Source: Reyranellaceae bacterium (GTDB lineage: Bacteria; Pseudomonadota; Alphaproteobacteria; Reyranellales; Reyranellaceae). Taken from it: DNA of 36,620 nt. Position numbers and translations under genes: made by a program. Below are positions 1-7,595 of the stretch, piece by piece. Where the stretch lies: positions 1 through 36,620 of the forward strand of contig JALHMM010000065.1 of NCBI GenBank assembly GCA_022844045.1, given 5' to 3'. How positions within the stretch are numbered: the stretch's first letter is position 1; every line of letters starts with the position of its first letter. The notes under the pieces are model-generated. The model was given only the letters and a program-made list of their open reading frames with translations. It did not search any database and was not told the DNA's origin.

Positions 1-83
1 GCGTCGCTCCAGCGACGCATCTTGAGCGCCGCTGGAGCGACGCGGCCCCAAGACAATCCAAATCCATATGCGATAGCCCTGCC
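1..83. repeat. Dispersed repeat R1, copy 1 (cut by window edge)
   Basis: About 83 bp that recur nearly unchanged at 29155-29238. The first 18 bases form a perfect hairpin (GCGTCGCT, CC loop, AGCGACGC) and a second hairpin-like stretch with GCGCCGCT and AGCGACGC follows, then a shared tail ending in GCCCTGCC. The left end may extend beyond the window. It lies downstream of the HAD gene. It has no coding potential that I can support. Confidence 0.85.
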
Positions 84-84
84 T

Positions 85-185
85 GTCATCCTGAGCGCAG
101 CGAAGGATCTCGCGGTGGTGCAAGCAAGCGCGCCGCTCGCGTGTGACCGCGATACCGCTGGATCCTTCGCTGCGCTCAGGATGAC
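85..185. repeat. Perfect 25-bp inverted repeat
   Basis: The arms at 85-109 and 161-185 are exact reverse complements (25 of 25 bases, running from GTCATCCTGAGCG to GCGAAGGATC) around a 51-base spacer. A diverged single arm of the same kind occurs near 8268-8295. It sits 3' of the HAD gene and could form a long hairpin in transcripts, but there is no T-run to mark it as an ordinary terminator. Confidence 0.85.
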
Positions 186-194
186 GGAGGGGAT

Positions 195-911
195 TCAACA
201 CCCAAGCTTGCGCGCGAGGTCGACGATATCGTTGGCGGGAATGTCGACCGCCGCCGGATCGGCGGCGAGGTCCGTTGTCTGGCCGGGGCCGTGCTCGGTC
301 GGGCGCGGCCAGAAGGCGGTGCGCAGGCCCTGTACCTTGGCGGCTTTGAGGTCGCCGTTGTGCGCGGCGCACATCAGCACCTCGTGCGGCATCAGGTTGA
401 GCAGCTCGCAGGATCCGAGATAGGCGCGCGGCGTCGGCTTGTAGGCGCGCGTCGCCTCGGCGCCGAGGATGCAGTCCCAGGGCAGGCCGGCGCGCTTGGC
501 CATGTTGACCATCAGCGCCACGTTGCCGTTCGAGCACGTCGCGATGATGAATTTGGTCTTCAGCAGGGTCAGCCCTTGCACCGCGTCGGGCCACGGATCG
601 AGGCGGTGCCAAACCTTGTTCATATGCTCGATGTCGGCGCCGGTCAGGCCCTTGATGCCGAAGCGGTCGAGCAAAACATAGAGGCTCTCGCGGTGCAGCG
701 TGTCGAGCTGCGTGAACGGCCGGCGGCCGGAGCGCACCTCCTCCATCGCCGGCTGGTACATCTTGCGCCAGGCGACCGAGAACTCGGTCCAGTCGACGCC
801 GGTGATGCCCTTCGCCGCGCCGAAGGCCGAGAGATCCTTGATCAGGCTCGAGCGCCAGTCGACCACCGAGCCGAAGACGTCGAAGATGCAGGCCTTGATA
901 TCCGCGATCAT
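195..911 (-). CDS. Haloacid dehalogenase type II family hydrolase
   Basis: A 238-residue HAD-superfamily protein. The nucleophile motif is at the N-terminus (FDVFGSVVDW, Asp10). Motif II is TCSNGN, the conserved Lys lies in AYKPTPRAY, and a late acidic motif reads AAHNGDLKAA. The layout and length match the type II (S)-2-haloacid dehalogenases, which hydrolyse C-halogen bonds of short 2-haloacids through an Asp-ester intermediate; many relatives are phosphatases of unknown substrate. The ATG at 911 has a strong GGGAGG ribosome-binding site. It is cytoplasmic, with no signal peptide. The gene stands alone, with repeats downstream and a broken gene upstream on the other strand. The family is secure but the substrate is not. 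Confidence 0.85.
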   Translation of the reverse strand: MIADIKACIFDVFGSVVDWRSSLIKDLSAFGAAKGITGVDWTEFSVAWRKMYQPAMEEVRSGRRPFTQLDTLHRESLYVLLDRFGIKGLTGADIEHMNKVWHRLDPWPDAVQGLTLLKTKFIIATCSNGNVALMVNMAKRAGLPWDCILGAEATRAYKPTPRAYLGSCELLNLMPHEVLMCAAHNGDLKAAKVQGLRTAFWPRPTEHGPGQTTDLAADPAAVDIPANDIVDLARKLGC

Positions 912-1015
912 GAACGATCCTCCCGCCGTTAGTATGGCAGGCAGGCAGGCCGTTCAGAAGTCGCAGCGCCGACCAGACGTGTCTGGTAGAGATGCACGAT
1001 TGAACGAGGTGCCTG

Positions 1016-1464
1016 TTGGGCCTTCCACCAACCAATCGATCCGGAGAACTGCCACCTGGCGTCCACCGGGCGAACTGGGACGAAGTCGCGCAGGTCTACG
1101 GCCAAGGCGACCCAGCCCGGCGTCGTGCCCTGATCAAGCTTCGGTTTCTGCACGACCTCGCGACAACCACCGCTTGCCTGGCTCGGTTCTTGGTCTTTGG
1201 AAGCTTCGTTTCAGGGAAACCAGCGCCGCGTGATGTAGATATCGTTCTTGTTATGACGAGGCGTTTCGCGTCGAGGATGCCCCGCGCGAGGCCAGAACGC
1301 TATTCTCTCACGCTGATGCCGAGGCCCGTTTCGGGGCAAGCATCTTTTGGATTCGCAAGGGTTCGCTGCCTCCAGACGAGATGGCGGAGTTTCTGGAGAC
1401 GTGGCAGATTGGCCGAGATGGGCGCAAGCGAGGTCTGCTGGAGATCGTCGATGATCGCCGATGA
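1016..1464 (+). pseudogene. DUF6932-like nucleotidyltransferase-fold gene, frameshifted
   Basis: The first frame opens at a TTG (1016) with GAGG seven bases upstream. It gives an N-terminus with LPPGVHRANWDEV and then FGSFVSGKPAPRDVDIV, which is typical of DUF6932 proteins and resembles the GS...D.D core of nucleotidyltransferases. Near 1253-1257 the reading breaks. One added base there (ATGAC to ATGGAC) would join it to the next frame, which continues through FWIRKGSLPPDE and FLETWQIGRDGRKRGLLE, the expected C-terminus, to TGA at 1464. The joined product is about 149 residues, a normal family length. It is therefore either a one-base deletion or a sequence error. The function of the family is not known to me. 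Base composition here is less GC-rich than in the neighbours. Confidence 0.75.
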
Positions 1465-1639
1465 CACTGAGTTGGCCGTCGCACGCGAGCGTGTGGCGCG
1501 GCTTGAGCGGCTGCTGGAAACGCTTCGCAAGTCGGCGCGGCCCGAGGAGTGGGCGGCGCTCAGCTCGGGCTATCGCCTCGAGATCGAGCGCGCCCAGGGC
1601 GAGATCCTCGACTACCTGTCCCGGCCGGTCGCCGCTTAG
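1451..1639 (+). CDS. Small charged coiled-coil-like protein, 62 aa
   Basis: The ATG at 1451 overlaps the last 14 bases of the DUF6932-like frame, which suggests translational coupling. The product is acidic and basic in turn (ELAVARERVARLERLLETL), consistent with a helical or coiled-coil small partner protein. It ends at TAG 1637-1639 and overlaps the convergent hydroxylase stop codon by three bases. I do not recognise a family. It may be the second gene of a two-gene cassette with the frameshifted gene before it. The coding call rests on the overlap and the regular heptad-like residues only. Confidence 0.6.
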   Translation: MIADDTELAVARERVARLERLLETLRKSARPEEWAALSSGYRLEIERAQGEILDYLSRPVAA

Positions 1640-3153
1640 GGCAGGGCGTTCGTCAGCGCGTCGAGGTCGGCGGCCGTGCGCGCGGTCCCGAAGACGTAGC
1701 GGTCGGGTCGCAGGATCAGCGCGCCGCAGTCGTGCGCGGCGAGCCAGGCCTCGATCACCGGCCCGCCCTCGTCGATGACCATGATATCGCGCTCATGCCA
1801 GTGGCGCCGGGTCTGCGCCGTCACGCCGCCCAACGTGCGCGCCGTGCCGATCACCGCGAAGCGCCAGCCGATCGCCTCGTCGAGCAGGCGGCCATCGGGC
1901 AGGCGCGGCTGCGGAAAGATCACGCCGACCGGCGGCGGCGCGTCCTGATGCGCGCCGGGACCGAGCTGCGGCTGCGGGAAGTCGAAGATCTCGGCGCCCT
2001 GCTCGCGGAAGTGCCGATCGCGCGCGGCGGCGCCGCGCTTGTCGGTCGCCTGGATGACCCCGCCCAGATAGACGGCGAGCTCGATGAAGGCGCGCACATG
2101 CGCGATACGCTCGCTGCCATAGGTGTCGAGCAGCGAGTCGGGCGCGACGCGGCGCAGCACCGCGTCGAGCTTCCAAGCCAGGTTGGCGGCGTCGCGCAGC
2201 CCCGCGCACATGCCCTGGCCGAGGAAGGGCGGCGTCTGGTGGCAGGCGTCGCCGGCCAGCAGCAGGCGGCGGCGGCGCCATTGCCGCGCGATCGTCGAAT
2301 GAAAGGTGTAGATCGCCGCGCGCTCGACCACGGCGTCCTCGGACGCGATCCAGCGCGACAGCAGCGGCCAGAATTTCTCGGGCCGGATCGCGACCAGCGG
2401 GTCGTCGCTCGGCATCAGCATGATCTCCCAGCGCCGCCGTCGGCCGCCGACATGAACCATGGTCATCGGCCGCGCCGGATCGCACAGCTGCATGGTGTGA
2501 TCCGGCAGCGCCTGCGCGCGCGGCGAGGCGGGATCGACGAGCAGGTCGAGCACCAGCCAGGGCTGGTGCAAGCCGAGATCATCGTTCTCGACACCCATAT
2601 GGCGGCGGATCAGCGAGCGCGCGCCGTCGCAGCCCACGACATAGCGCGCCTGGTGCGTCACGCCGCGCGTGCGCAGCGGCGCGCCGGCCGATAGCCGCAC
2701 GTAATCGGCGTTCTCATCGACGCGCACCACCTCATGGTCGAGCGCGACGGTGACATTGGGCAGGCCGGCCACGCCCTCGCGCAGCGCCGAGTCCAGCCGG
2801 GGTTGGTGGAAGTACCAGTTGTTGGCCCAGCCCTGCGGCCCGACACCTTCCAGGCCGCGGCGCTCCATCAATGTCTCGCCCTCGGCGTTGATGAAGCGCA
2901 TGCCCTTGCTCGACGGCCGCGAGACGCCGAGCACCGCCTCGGCCAGCCCGGCCGACTGGAAGATGCGCATCGCCTCGCCGTCGAAATGCACGGCGCGCGG
3001 CAACGGATGGACCTCCGCATCGCGCTCCAGCACCAGCACCGATCGTCCGGCGCGGCCCAGCAGATTGGCGAGCAACGCGCCGGTCGGGCCGAAGCCGACG
3101 ATGGCGACGTCGTAGAGATAGTCGGGGTCGGTCGGCAGCATGTCCGGTGTCAA
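1636..3153 (-). CDS. mhpA: FAD-dependent aromatic hydroxylase, MhpA-like
   Basis: About 505 residues of the FAD-binding class A flavoprotein monooxygenase family. The N-terminal Rossmann motif is VAIVGFGPTGALLANLLG, the middle has GCDGARS, and the second FAD motif is LLAGDACHQTPPFLGQGM. Length and sequence resemble 3-(3-hydroxyphenyl)propionate hydroxylase (MhpA), which adds a hydroxyl ortho to a phenol using NADH and O2 before ring cleavage. The frame can start at TTG 3153, overlapping the hpaB-like stop as TTGA, or at ATG 3141; coupling to the upstream gene is likely either way. No ring-cleavage dioxygenase is in the window, so the exact phenolic substrate is unknown and the symbol names the family only. 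Confidence 0.8.
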   Translation of the reverse strand: MTPDMLPTDPDYLYDVAIVGFGPTGALLANLLGRAGRSVLVLERDAEVHPLPRAVHFDGEAMRIFQSAGLAEAVLGVSRPSSKGMRFINAEGETLMERRGLEGVGPQGWANNWYFHQPRLDSALREGVAGLPNVTVALDHEVVRVDENADYVRLSAGAPLRTRGVTHQARYVVGCDGARSLIRRHMGVENDDLGLHQPWLVLDLLVDPASPRAQALPDHTMQLCDPARPMTMVHVGGRRRRWEIMLMPSDDPLVAIRPEKFWPLLSRWIASEDAVVERAAIYTFHSTIARQWRRRRLLLAGDACHQTPPFLGQGMCAGLRDAANLAWKLDAVLRRVAPDSLLDTYGSERIAHVRAFIELAVYLGGVIQATDKRGAAARDRHFREQGAEIFDFPQPQLGPGAHQDAPPPVGVIFPQPRLPDGRLLDEAIGWRFAVIGTARTLGGVTAQTRRHWHERDIMVIDEGGPVIEAWLAAHDCGALILRPDRYVFGTARTAADLDALTNALP

Positions 3154-4571
3154 TGCGTTGTGGCCGGCCGCGCGCCGGCGGCGCTCAGCGCTCGTTCGCG
3201 CGCCGTGGCCATATCATAGGCACGGTGCATCATGATGCGCTGCGCGTTCAAGCCCCCGCCGGCCTGCAGCGCCACCACCTGGTGCCAGCCGCCATAGGCG
3301 TCGGCGGTCATGTCACGGATCAAATTGTAGACGCGCATACGGGTCTCGACATCGACGTCGGGCTTGGTGTGCAGGTACTTGCGCAGCAGATCGCCCGTGA
3401 CGCCGCTGCGCAGGTCGGCCTCGAGCGGCAGGGTCAGCACGAGGCCGCCGCCGAGATCGTGCAGGCCGCGCACGGCGGCGTGGAAGTTGGCGGCGTAGTG
3501 ATACTTCGCGACATTGATCGCCAGGATGTTGGGATGGACCATCCCTGACGGCGTGGTCTGGAAATGCCGGCAGGCGTAGTCGAGCGACATGCGGAGCGTC
3601 TCGGCATAGGCGATCAGCTCGGAGATGGTGTTCTGCGCGACGGGATCGCGCTCCTTGCCTTGCTGCTCGGTGACGAGCTGGGCCAGGCCGACGAAGATCT
3701 CCGACATCTTCACCGCCTCGACCACGCTGCCGGTGCGCTCCCACAGGCCGAGCGACTGGGCAAAGACGGTGGCCAGCGGCACCTCGCCGGCGAGGAACAC
3801 ACGCTCCCACGGCACGAAGACGTCGTCGAACACGACGAAGCCCTCGGGCATGGAGTGATGCGCCGAGGCCGGATAGTCGAAGGCGTTGAGCTCGCTGGCG
3901 GCGAAGCTGCGGTTGATCACCTTCACCCCGGGGGCGTTGACCGGCACCGAGAACGACACGGCGTAGTCGGTCTCGTCCTGCCGCATGCCCTTGGTCGGCA
4001 TCACGACCAGCTCGTGGATCAACGACGCCGCGGTGATGTGCAGCTTGGCGCCGCGCACGACGATGCCGTCGTTGCGCCGCTCGACGATGCGCACATAGAG
4101 ATCGGGATCGTCCTGCTCGTGCGCGCGGCGCTTGCGGTCGCCCTTCGCATCGGTGATCACCTCGGCGGCGCGCAGATCGTTGTCGCGCGCCTGGCGATAC
4201 ATGGTCTCGATATTGGCGGCGTATTGCGGGTTCACCTTGCGCACCTGCTCGACCACGCTCATCAGCGCCATGTAGACGCTCGACACGCCGCCGACGATCG
4301 ACAGCTCGCGCATCATGGCGATGCGCGACCACAGATCCTGCTCGCTCCTGGGGATCTGGAAGATGCGATGCGCGGCGCTGCCGTCCTCGGCCGTGTAGGT
4401 CATGCGCGCGCGGCGCTCGGCCGAATCGTGCCGATAGTCGCGCGCCGCGACATCGAGCGGCACGCGGAAGCGCGGATGCGTCGTGACGTCGGCGATGCGC
4501 TCGCCACCCCAATAGGTCTCGCGCCCGTCGCGCAGGCTCTCGATGTATTGCGCCGCCGTCTTCAGGCCCAT
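3150..4571 (-). CDS. 4-hydroxyphenylacetate 3-monooxygenase family (HpaB-like)
   Basis: A 473-residue protein that begins with TAAQYIESLRDGRETYWGG, the classic start of the HpaB/PvcC family. It continues with the acyl-CoA-dehydrogenase-like FAD/FADH2 fold (HITAASLIHELVVMPT, FVPWERVFLAGE). These enzymes hydroxylate phenols using reduced flavin delivered by a separate reductase (HpaC type); no such reductase gene is visible nearby. It is translated from ATG 4571 with GGGAG upstream and its stop overlaps the MhpA-like start, so the two hydroxylases are probably made together. Substrate is uncertain: relatives act on 4-hydroxyphenylacetate, chlorophenols or tyrosine derivatives. Confidence 0.85.
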   Translation of the reverse strand: MGLKTAAQYIESLRDGRETYWGGERIADVTTHPRFRVPLDVAARDYRHDSAERRARMTYTAEDGSAAHRIFQIPRSEQDLWSRIAMMRELSIVGGVSSVYMALMSVVEQVRKVNPQYAANIETMYRQARDNDLRAAEVITDAKGDRKRRAHEQDDPDLYVRIVERRNDGIVVRGAKLHITAASLIHELVVMPTKGMRQDETDYAVSFSVPVNAPGVKVINRSFAASELNAFDYPASAHHSMPEGFVVFDDVFVPWERVFLAGEVPLATVFAQSLGLWERTGSVVEAVKMSEIFVGLAQLVTEQQGKERDPVAQNTISELIAYAETLRMSLDYACRHFQTTPSGMVHPNILAINVAKYHYAANFHAAVRGLHDLGGGLVLTLPLEADLRSGVTGDLLRKYLHTKPDVDVETRMRVYNLIRDMTADAYGGWHQVVALQAGGGLNAQRIMMHRAYDMATARERALSAAGARPATTH

Positions 4572-4683
4572 CGTCGTCCGCTCCCACTACTGTTGGCAGC
4601 ATAGGAGCGATGGCCGGCGGGCACCGTCAAGTGCGGGGCAATCGCATCTGACCTTCCAAACGCTGGGGGCGCGCCCCGACCCA

Positions 4684-5505
4684 TCAAGACAAGGAACGGA
4701 AGAATTCGTTGACGTTGCGGCCGCCGGCGAAGCTGTTGAAAGTGCCTTCCTTCGCGAGCTCGTCGGCCGCCGCCATGAAGGCGCTGAAGCCGATGCGCGC
4801 GAAGGCACCGCCGGTCGAGACGCGCCGCACGCCGAGATCGGCGAGCTGCTTGACCGGCAGGCCCTGCCAACCGACCAGCACGTTGACCGGCTTGGGCGCC
4901 ACCGCCTTGACCTGCTCGGCGATGTCCTCGGCCGTACGCACGCCCGGCGCGTAGAGCACGTCGGCGCCGGCCTCGGCGAAGGCCACCAGTCGCTTGATGC
5001 TTTCACTCTTCGCCTCGGGATGGCGCACCAGCCAGGCCTCGCTGCGCGCCGTCAGCAGGACGGGCAGGCCGGTGGCGTCGATCGCCGCGCGCGCCGCGCG
5101 GATGCGTGCCACCGCGTCGGAGAAGTCGTAGAGCGGCTTGTCCTTGAGCGACGTGTGATCCTCGATCGACAGCCCCGCTACGCCTGATGCGACGCAGCGT
5201 GTGACGCTGGCGGCGACACCCTCGGGATCGTCGGCATAACCCGATTCGAAATCGGCGTTCACCGGCAGGTCGGTGGCGGCGGACAGCACGCGCAGATGCT
5301 CGAGCATCTCCTCGAGGCTCACCGACCACTGGAAGTCGGCCTTGCCGATGGTCCAGGCGAAGCCGGCGGAGGTGCTGGCCAACGCCTTGAAGCCGAGGCT
5401 CTTCAGGTAGAGCGCGCTGCCGATGTCCCAGGGATTGGGAATGACGAAGGTGCCGCTCGCGTGCAGCGCGCGGAAGCTGGCGATCTTGTCGGCTTGCGTG
5501 GCCAT
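4684..5505 (-). CDS. Isocitrate lyase/PEP mutase family enzyme
   Basis: A 273-residue TIM-barrel protein of the isocitrate lyase/phosphoenolpyruvate mutase superfamily. It has the start FVIPNPWDIGSALYL, the metal-binding stretch VNADFESGYAD, then IEDHTSL and TARSEAW. The KKCGH motif of true isocitrate lyases is absent, so it is closer to the small carboxyphosphonoenolpyruvate mutase, oxaloacetate hydrolase or lyase branches that cleave or rearrange 2-oxo/2-hydroxy diacids. ATG 5505 (start MATQADK) has GGAG at good distance and is preferred to an upstream ATG at 5547. It is transcribed with the downstream hydroxylases (112-base gap holding a GC-rich hairpin near 4665-4680). Confidence 0.85.
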   Translation of the reverse strand: MATQADKIASFRALHASGTFVIPNPWDIGSALYLKSLGFKALASTSAGFAWTIGKADFQWSVSLEEMLEHLRVLSAATDLPVNADFESGYADDPEGVAASVTRCVASGVAGLSIEDHTSLKDKPLYDFSDAVARIRAARAAIDATGLPVLLTARSEAWLVRHPEAKSESIKRLVAFAEAGADVLYAPGVRTAEDIAEQVKAVAPKPVNVLVGWQGLPVKQLADLGVRRVSTGGAFARIGFSAFMAAADELAKEGTFNSFAGGRNVNEFFRSLS

Positions 5506-5608
5506 GATGGATCTCCGGTGAGCGTGGGTGACGCTATGCCGTAGCATCCCGGCTGCGCGCGATGGTTCTGTCGAGGCCGAAGATGTCCTGACACAATCGC
5601 GCTGCTCT

Positions 5609-5733
5609 TACCTTCCCCCGGAGGGGGAAGGTGGCGCGAAGCGACGGATGGGGGATGTTTCAACGCACCCGGTGTCCGTCTTCGACATCTCCCTTCCGCC
5701 CTTCGGGCACCTTCCCCCTCCGGGGGAAGGCAG
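5609..5733. repeat. Palindromic repeat P, copy A
   Basis: A 125-bp element whose two ends are themselves hairpins (CTTCCCCCGGAGGGGGAAG and its near mirror CTTCCCCCTCCGGGGGAAG). The arms also pair with each other across a centre containing GGATGGGGGATGT and CTTCGACATC. It fills the gap between the DapA-family and PEP-mutase-family genes. Related copies lie at 20485-20610, 20669-20794 and, more diverged, 28924-29058. Confidence 0.9.
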
Positions 5734-5738
5734 GGTCA

Positions 5739-6653
5739 TTACGCCGCCTTCGCTTGGCGCCTTCCGTGCTCGGCGGCGAGGCGTGCGGCCAGCGCCGGGC
5801 TCGCCGCCGTCATCGGCAGGCGCAGCTCGGGGCTGGCGATCAGGCCGTCGAGCCACAGCCAGTGCTTGATCGCCGCCGGGTTGGGCTCGGCGAAGAGCAG
5901 GCGCACCAGCTCGATCATGCCGCGCCAGTCGTCGAGCGCCGCCGCGGCGTCGCCGGCCAGCAGCCGCTCGCGCACGCGCGCGAAGCCCGCCGTCTGCACA
6001 TGCGCGGCGGCGAGGATGCCGCCATCGGCGCCCTGCGCCACCATGGTGCGGAACAGCGCGTCCTCGCCGGTCAGTACGGAAAAGCCGTCGGGCTTGTTGC
6101 GGATCAGCTCGAAGCTCTGCAGGGCATCGGCGCAGCAATCCTTGACGCCGACGATGTTGGACCGCTCGGCCATGCGCAGCAGCGTCTCGTTCGAGAGGTT
6201 CACGCCGGTGCGGTAGGGGATGTTGTAGACCAGGATCGGCCGCGTGCTCTTGTCCGAGAGCGCTTCGAAGTGACGACGCATGCCCTCCTGCGAGGGCCGC
6301 GTGTAGTAAGGGCAGGTGATCAGATAGCCGCCGACCGGCCACGACGCGACATGGTCCAGCGCCTTCAGCATCTTGCGCGTGTCGCTGCCCGACAGGCCAA
6401 GCATCAGCGGCTTGGCGCCGTCGGGCGTCGCGGCCGAGACCTCGACCAGACGGCGCAGTTCGTCGTCGTCGAGAGTCAGCGATTCGCCTGTGGTCCCGGC
6501 GAGGATGAAGCCGTCGATCGGCAGGCCGGCATAATGGCGCAGCAACGTGCGCAACGAGGCTTCGTCGAGCGCGCCATCGCGGAAGGGTGTGATCAGCGGC
6601 AGCCAGACGCCGCTGAAGCGCGTTCGGGTGGTGGATGCGGTGGTGATAGCCAT
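5739..6653 (-). CDS. Dihydrodipicolinate synthase (DapA) family lyase/aldolase
   Basis: A 304-residue class I aldolase-type TIM barrel. Visible hallmarks are FILAGTTGES (substrate carboxylate loop), PILVYNIPYRTG (catalytic Tyr) and NIVGVKDCCAD (Schiff-base Lys). The family includes DapA, N-acetylneuraminate lyase, KDG aldolase and hydroxybenzylidene-pyruvate aldolases. Position at the head of a run of aromatic monooxygenases and a diacid lyase suggests a catabolic member rather than lysine synthesis (inference). ATG 6653 (MAITTAS) has GGAG nine bases upstream and is preferred over the GTG-like start at 6698. A structured leader with a terminator-like hairpin precedes it. Confidence 0.85.
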   Translation of the reverse strand: MAITTASTTRTRFSGVWLPLITPFRDGALDEASLRTLLRHYAGLPIDGFILAGTTGESLTLDDDELRRLVEVSAATPDGAKPLMLGLSGSDTRKMLKALDHVASWPVGGYLITCPYYTRPSQEGMRRHFEALSDKSTRPILVYNIPYRTGVNLSNETLLRMAERSNIVGVKDCCADALQSFELIRNKPDGFSVLTGEDALFRTMVAQGADGGILAAAHVQTAGFARVRERLLAGDAAAALDDWRGMIELVRLLFAEPNPAAIKHWLWLDGLIASPELRLPMTAASPALAARLAAEHGRRQAKAA

Positions 6654-6705
6654 GGTCTCGTCTCCTGTTGGAGCCGGAGCAGGAGAGGAAACCACCAAAA
6701 AGCGA

Positions 6706-6732
6706 AGGCCCCGTCCTGATACGGCGGGGCCT
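6706..6732 (-). promoter_or_regulatory. Terminator-like hairpin (candidate attenuator) in the DapA-family leader
   Basis: On the minus strand an 8-bp GC-rich stem (AGGCCCCG pairing with CGGGGCCT, 11-base loop) is followed by TTCGCTTTTT at 6697-6705. That is the shape of an intrinsic terminator, yet it lies about 45 bases before the ATG at 6653 and there is no gene upstream on this strand for it to end. A second stem can form upstream (minus-strand CAAAGCC from 6802-6808 with GGTCTTTG from 6767-6774, one bulge). Together they suggest a conditional attenuator; no convincing leader peptide with a ribosome-binding site was found. Confidence 0.55.
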
Positions 6733-6836
6733 GTTGGTCATCGATGCGGCGCGCGGTCAGCGCAGGCAAAGACCTCCGGTCCCCCGAGATGGGAACGGTT
6801 TGGCTTTGAGCTGCGGGACTCGCGTGCGCATGGATG

Positions 6837-6842
6837 TATAAT
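6837..6842 (+). promoter_or_regulatory. Consensus -10 box for the C39-like peptidase gene
   Basis: A perfect TATAAT stands about 100 bases upstream of the ATG at 6941 in otherwise GC-rich DNA. No good -35 box is visible at 16-18 bases, so the promoter call is tentative. Confidence 0.4.
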
Positions 6843-6866
6843 CGCTGGCTGTGCTGGTCGCGTCAA
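6838..6866 (-). promoter_or_regulatory. Candidate sigma-70 promoter for the DapA-family operon
   Basis: On the minus strand TTGACG (6861-6866) and GATTAT (6838-6843) are separated by 17 bases. Transcription from here would give a leader of roughly 175-180 bases containing the hairpins described at 6706-6808. It overlaps the -10 element of the divergent peptidase gene, so the two promoters may interfere. Confidence 0.5.
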
Positions 6867-6940
6867 CGCCGGCTGTCATGAAGCCGCCAGACGAGGACTG
6901 CTACAGTTCATTTTCATCGCGACCGAGGGGAGAGATCGCC

Positions 6941-7585
6941 ATGGCATGGTTCAGCCGTTTCACGCGTTTCGGGGATGTGCACCTCGTCTACGGCCAGGAG
7001 GCCGGCATGTCGTGCGGCCTGGCCTCCGTGATGATGTGCGTCTTCAAGGTCAACAAGCTTACCCCCGGCAAGACCGCCGTGACGACCGAGGAGCAGATCC
7101 GCAAGAAATACCAGACGCAGCTGGGCTCGGCGTACAACTCGGAGCTTGTCGGCACCTATCCGCAGCACCTCGCGACCGTCCTGACCAGCTTCACCCCGGG
7201 CACCTGGCGCTGGCACAACCTCGCCGCCAACGCCGTGACCGCGAAGCTGATCGCCAAGGTCGGCGTGACGCCGGGTATTGGCCCGATCGCGACGGTCGAG
7301 CCGGTGATCCTGGGTGTCGACTGGGATCTCGGCGGCGCGCATTGGGTGGTCATCGACACCATCCGTCAGCCGTTCTCCTCGAAATACGCCACGGTCAACG
7401 ATCCCTGGGACGCCAATGTCCATATGCAGGAGATCAAGGACACCGGGCCGTTCACCTACAACGCGGGCGAAGGCGGCTTCACCATCGACGGCTGGGACAG
7501 CTCGATCGCCGAGACGCGCAAGCAGAAGTACGACAACACGTCGAAAGGCATGGTGAAGACCTGGGGCATGATCTGCCGCGACTGA
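6941..7585 (+). CDS. Papain-like/C39-like cysteine peptidase
   Basis: A 214-residue protein with the marks of a papain-fold peptidase. VYGQEAGMSCGLASVMM carries the oxyanion Gln and nucleophile Cys25, GGAHWVVID carries the catalytic His near residue 134, and VNDPWD carries the following polar residue. The pattern is that of the AvrRpt2/C39-like bacterial cysteine proteases, used for peptide maturation, self-processing or as effectors. There is no signal peptide and no ABC transporter fused. ATG 6941 is chosen because AGGGGAGAG stands just upstream; the frame opens earlier, at 6851. It converges on the GlcG-like gene with 10 bases between. Substrate and role are unknown. Confidence 0.75.
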   Translation: MAWFSRFTRFGDVHLVYGQEAGMSCGLASVMMCVFKVNKLTPGKTAVTTEEQIRKKYQTQLGSAYNSELVGTYPQHLATVLTSFTPGTWRWHNLAANAVTAKLIAKVGVTPGIGPIATVEPVILGVDWDLGGAHWVVIDTIRQPFSSKYATVNDPWDANVHMQEIKDTGPFTYNAGEGGFTIDGWDSSIAETRKQKYDNTSKGMVKTWGMICRD

Positions 7586-7595
7586 CGCGGCCAGC

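Noticed and set aside
85..185. A rho-independent terminator for the HAD gene
   Set aside because: The arms are 51 bases apart and no T-run follows on the minus strand; it is better described as a dispersed inverted repeat.
1016..1639. A single 207-residue protein reading through from the DUF6932-like start to the small ORF
   Set aside because: The middle of that frame (about 1259-1450) is out-of-frame DUF6932 sequence; the family C-terminus is found in the neighbouring frame.
6754..6831. A 24-codon leader peptide before the DapA-family gene
   Set aside because: The ATG lies about at the expected transcription start and lacks a ribosome-binding site, and the peptide has no run of one amino acid.
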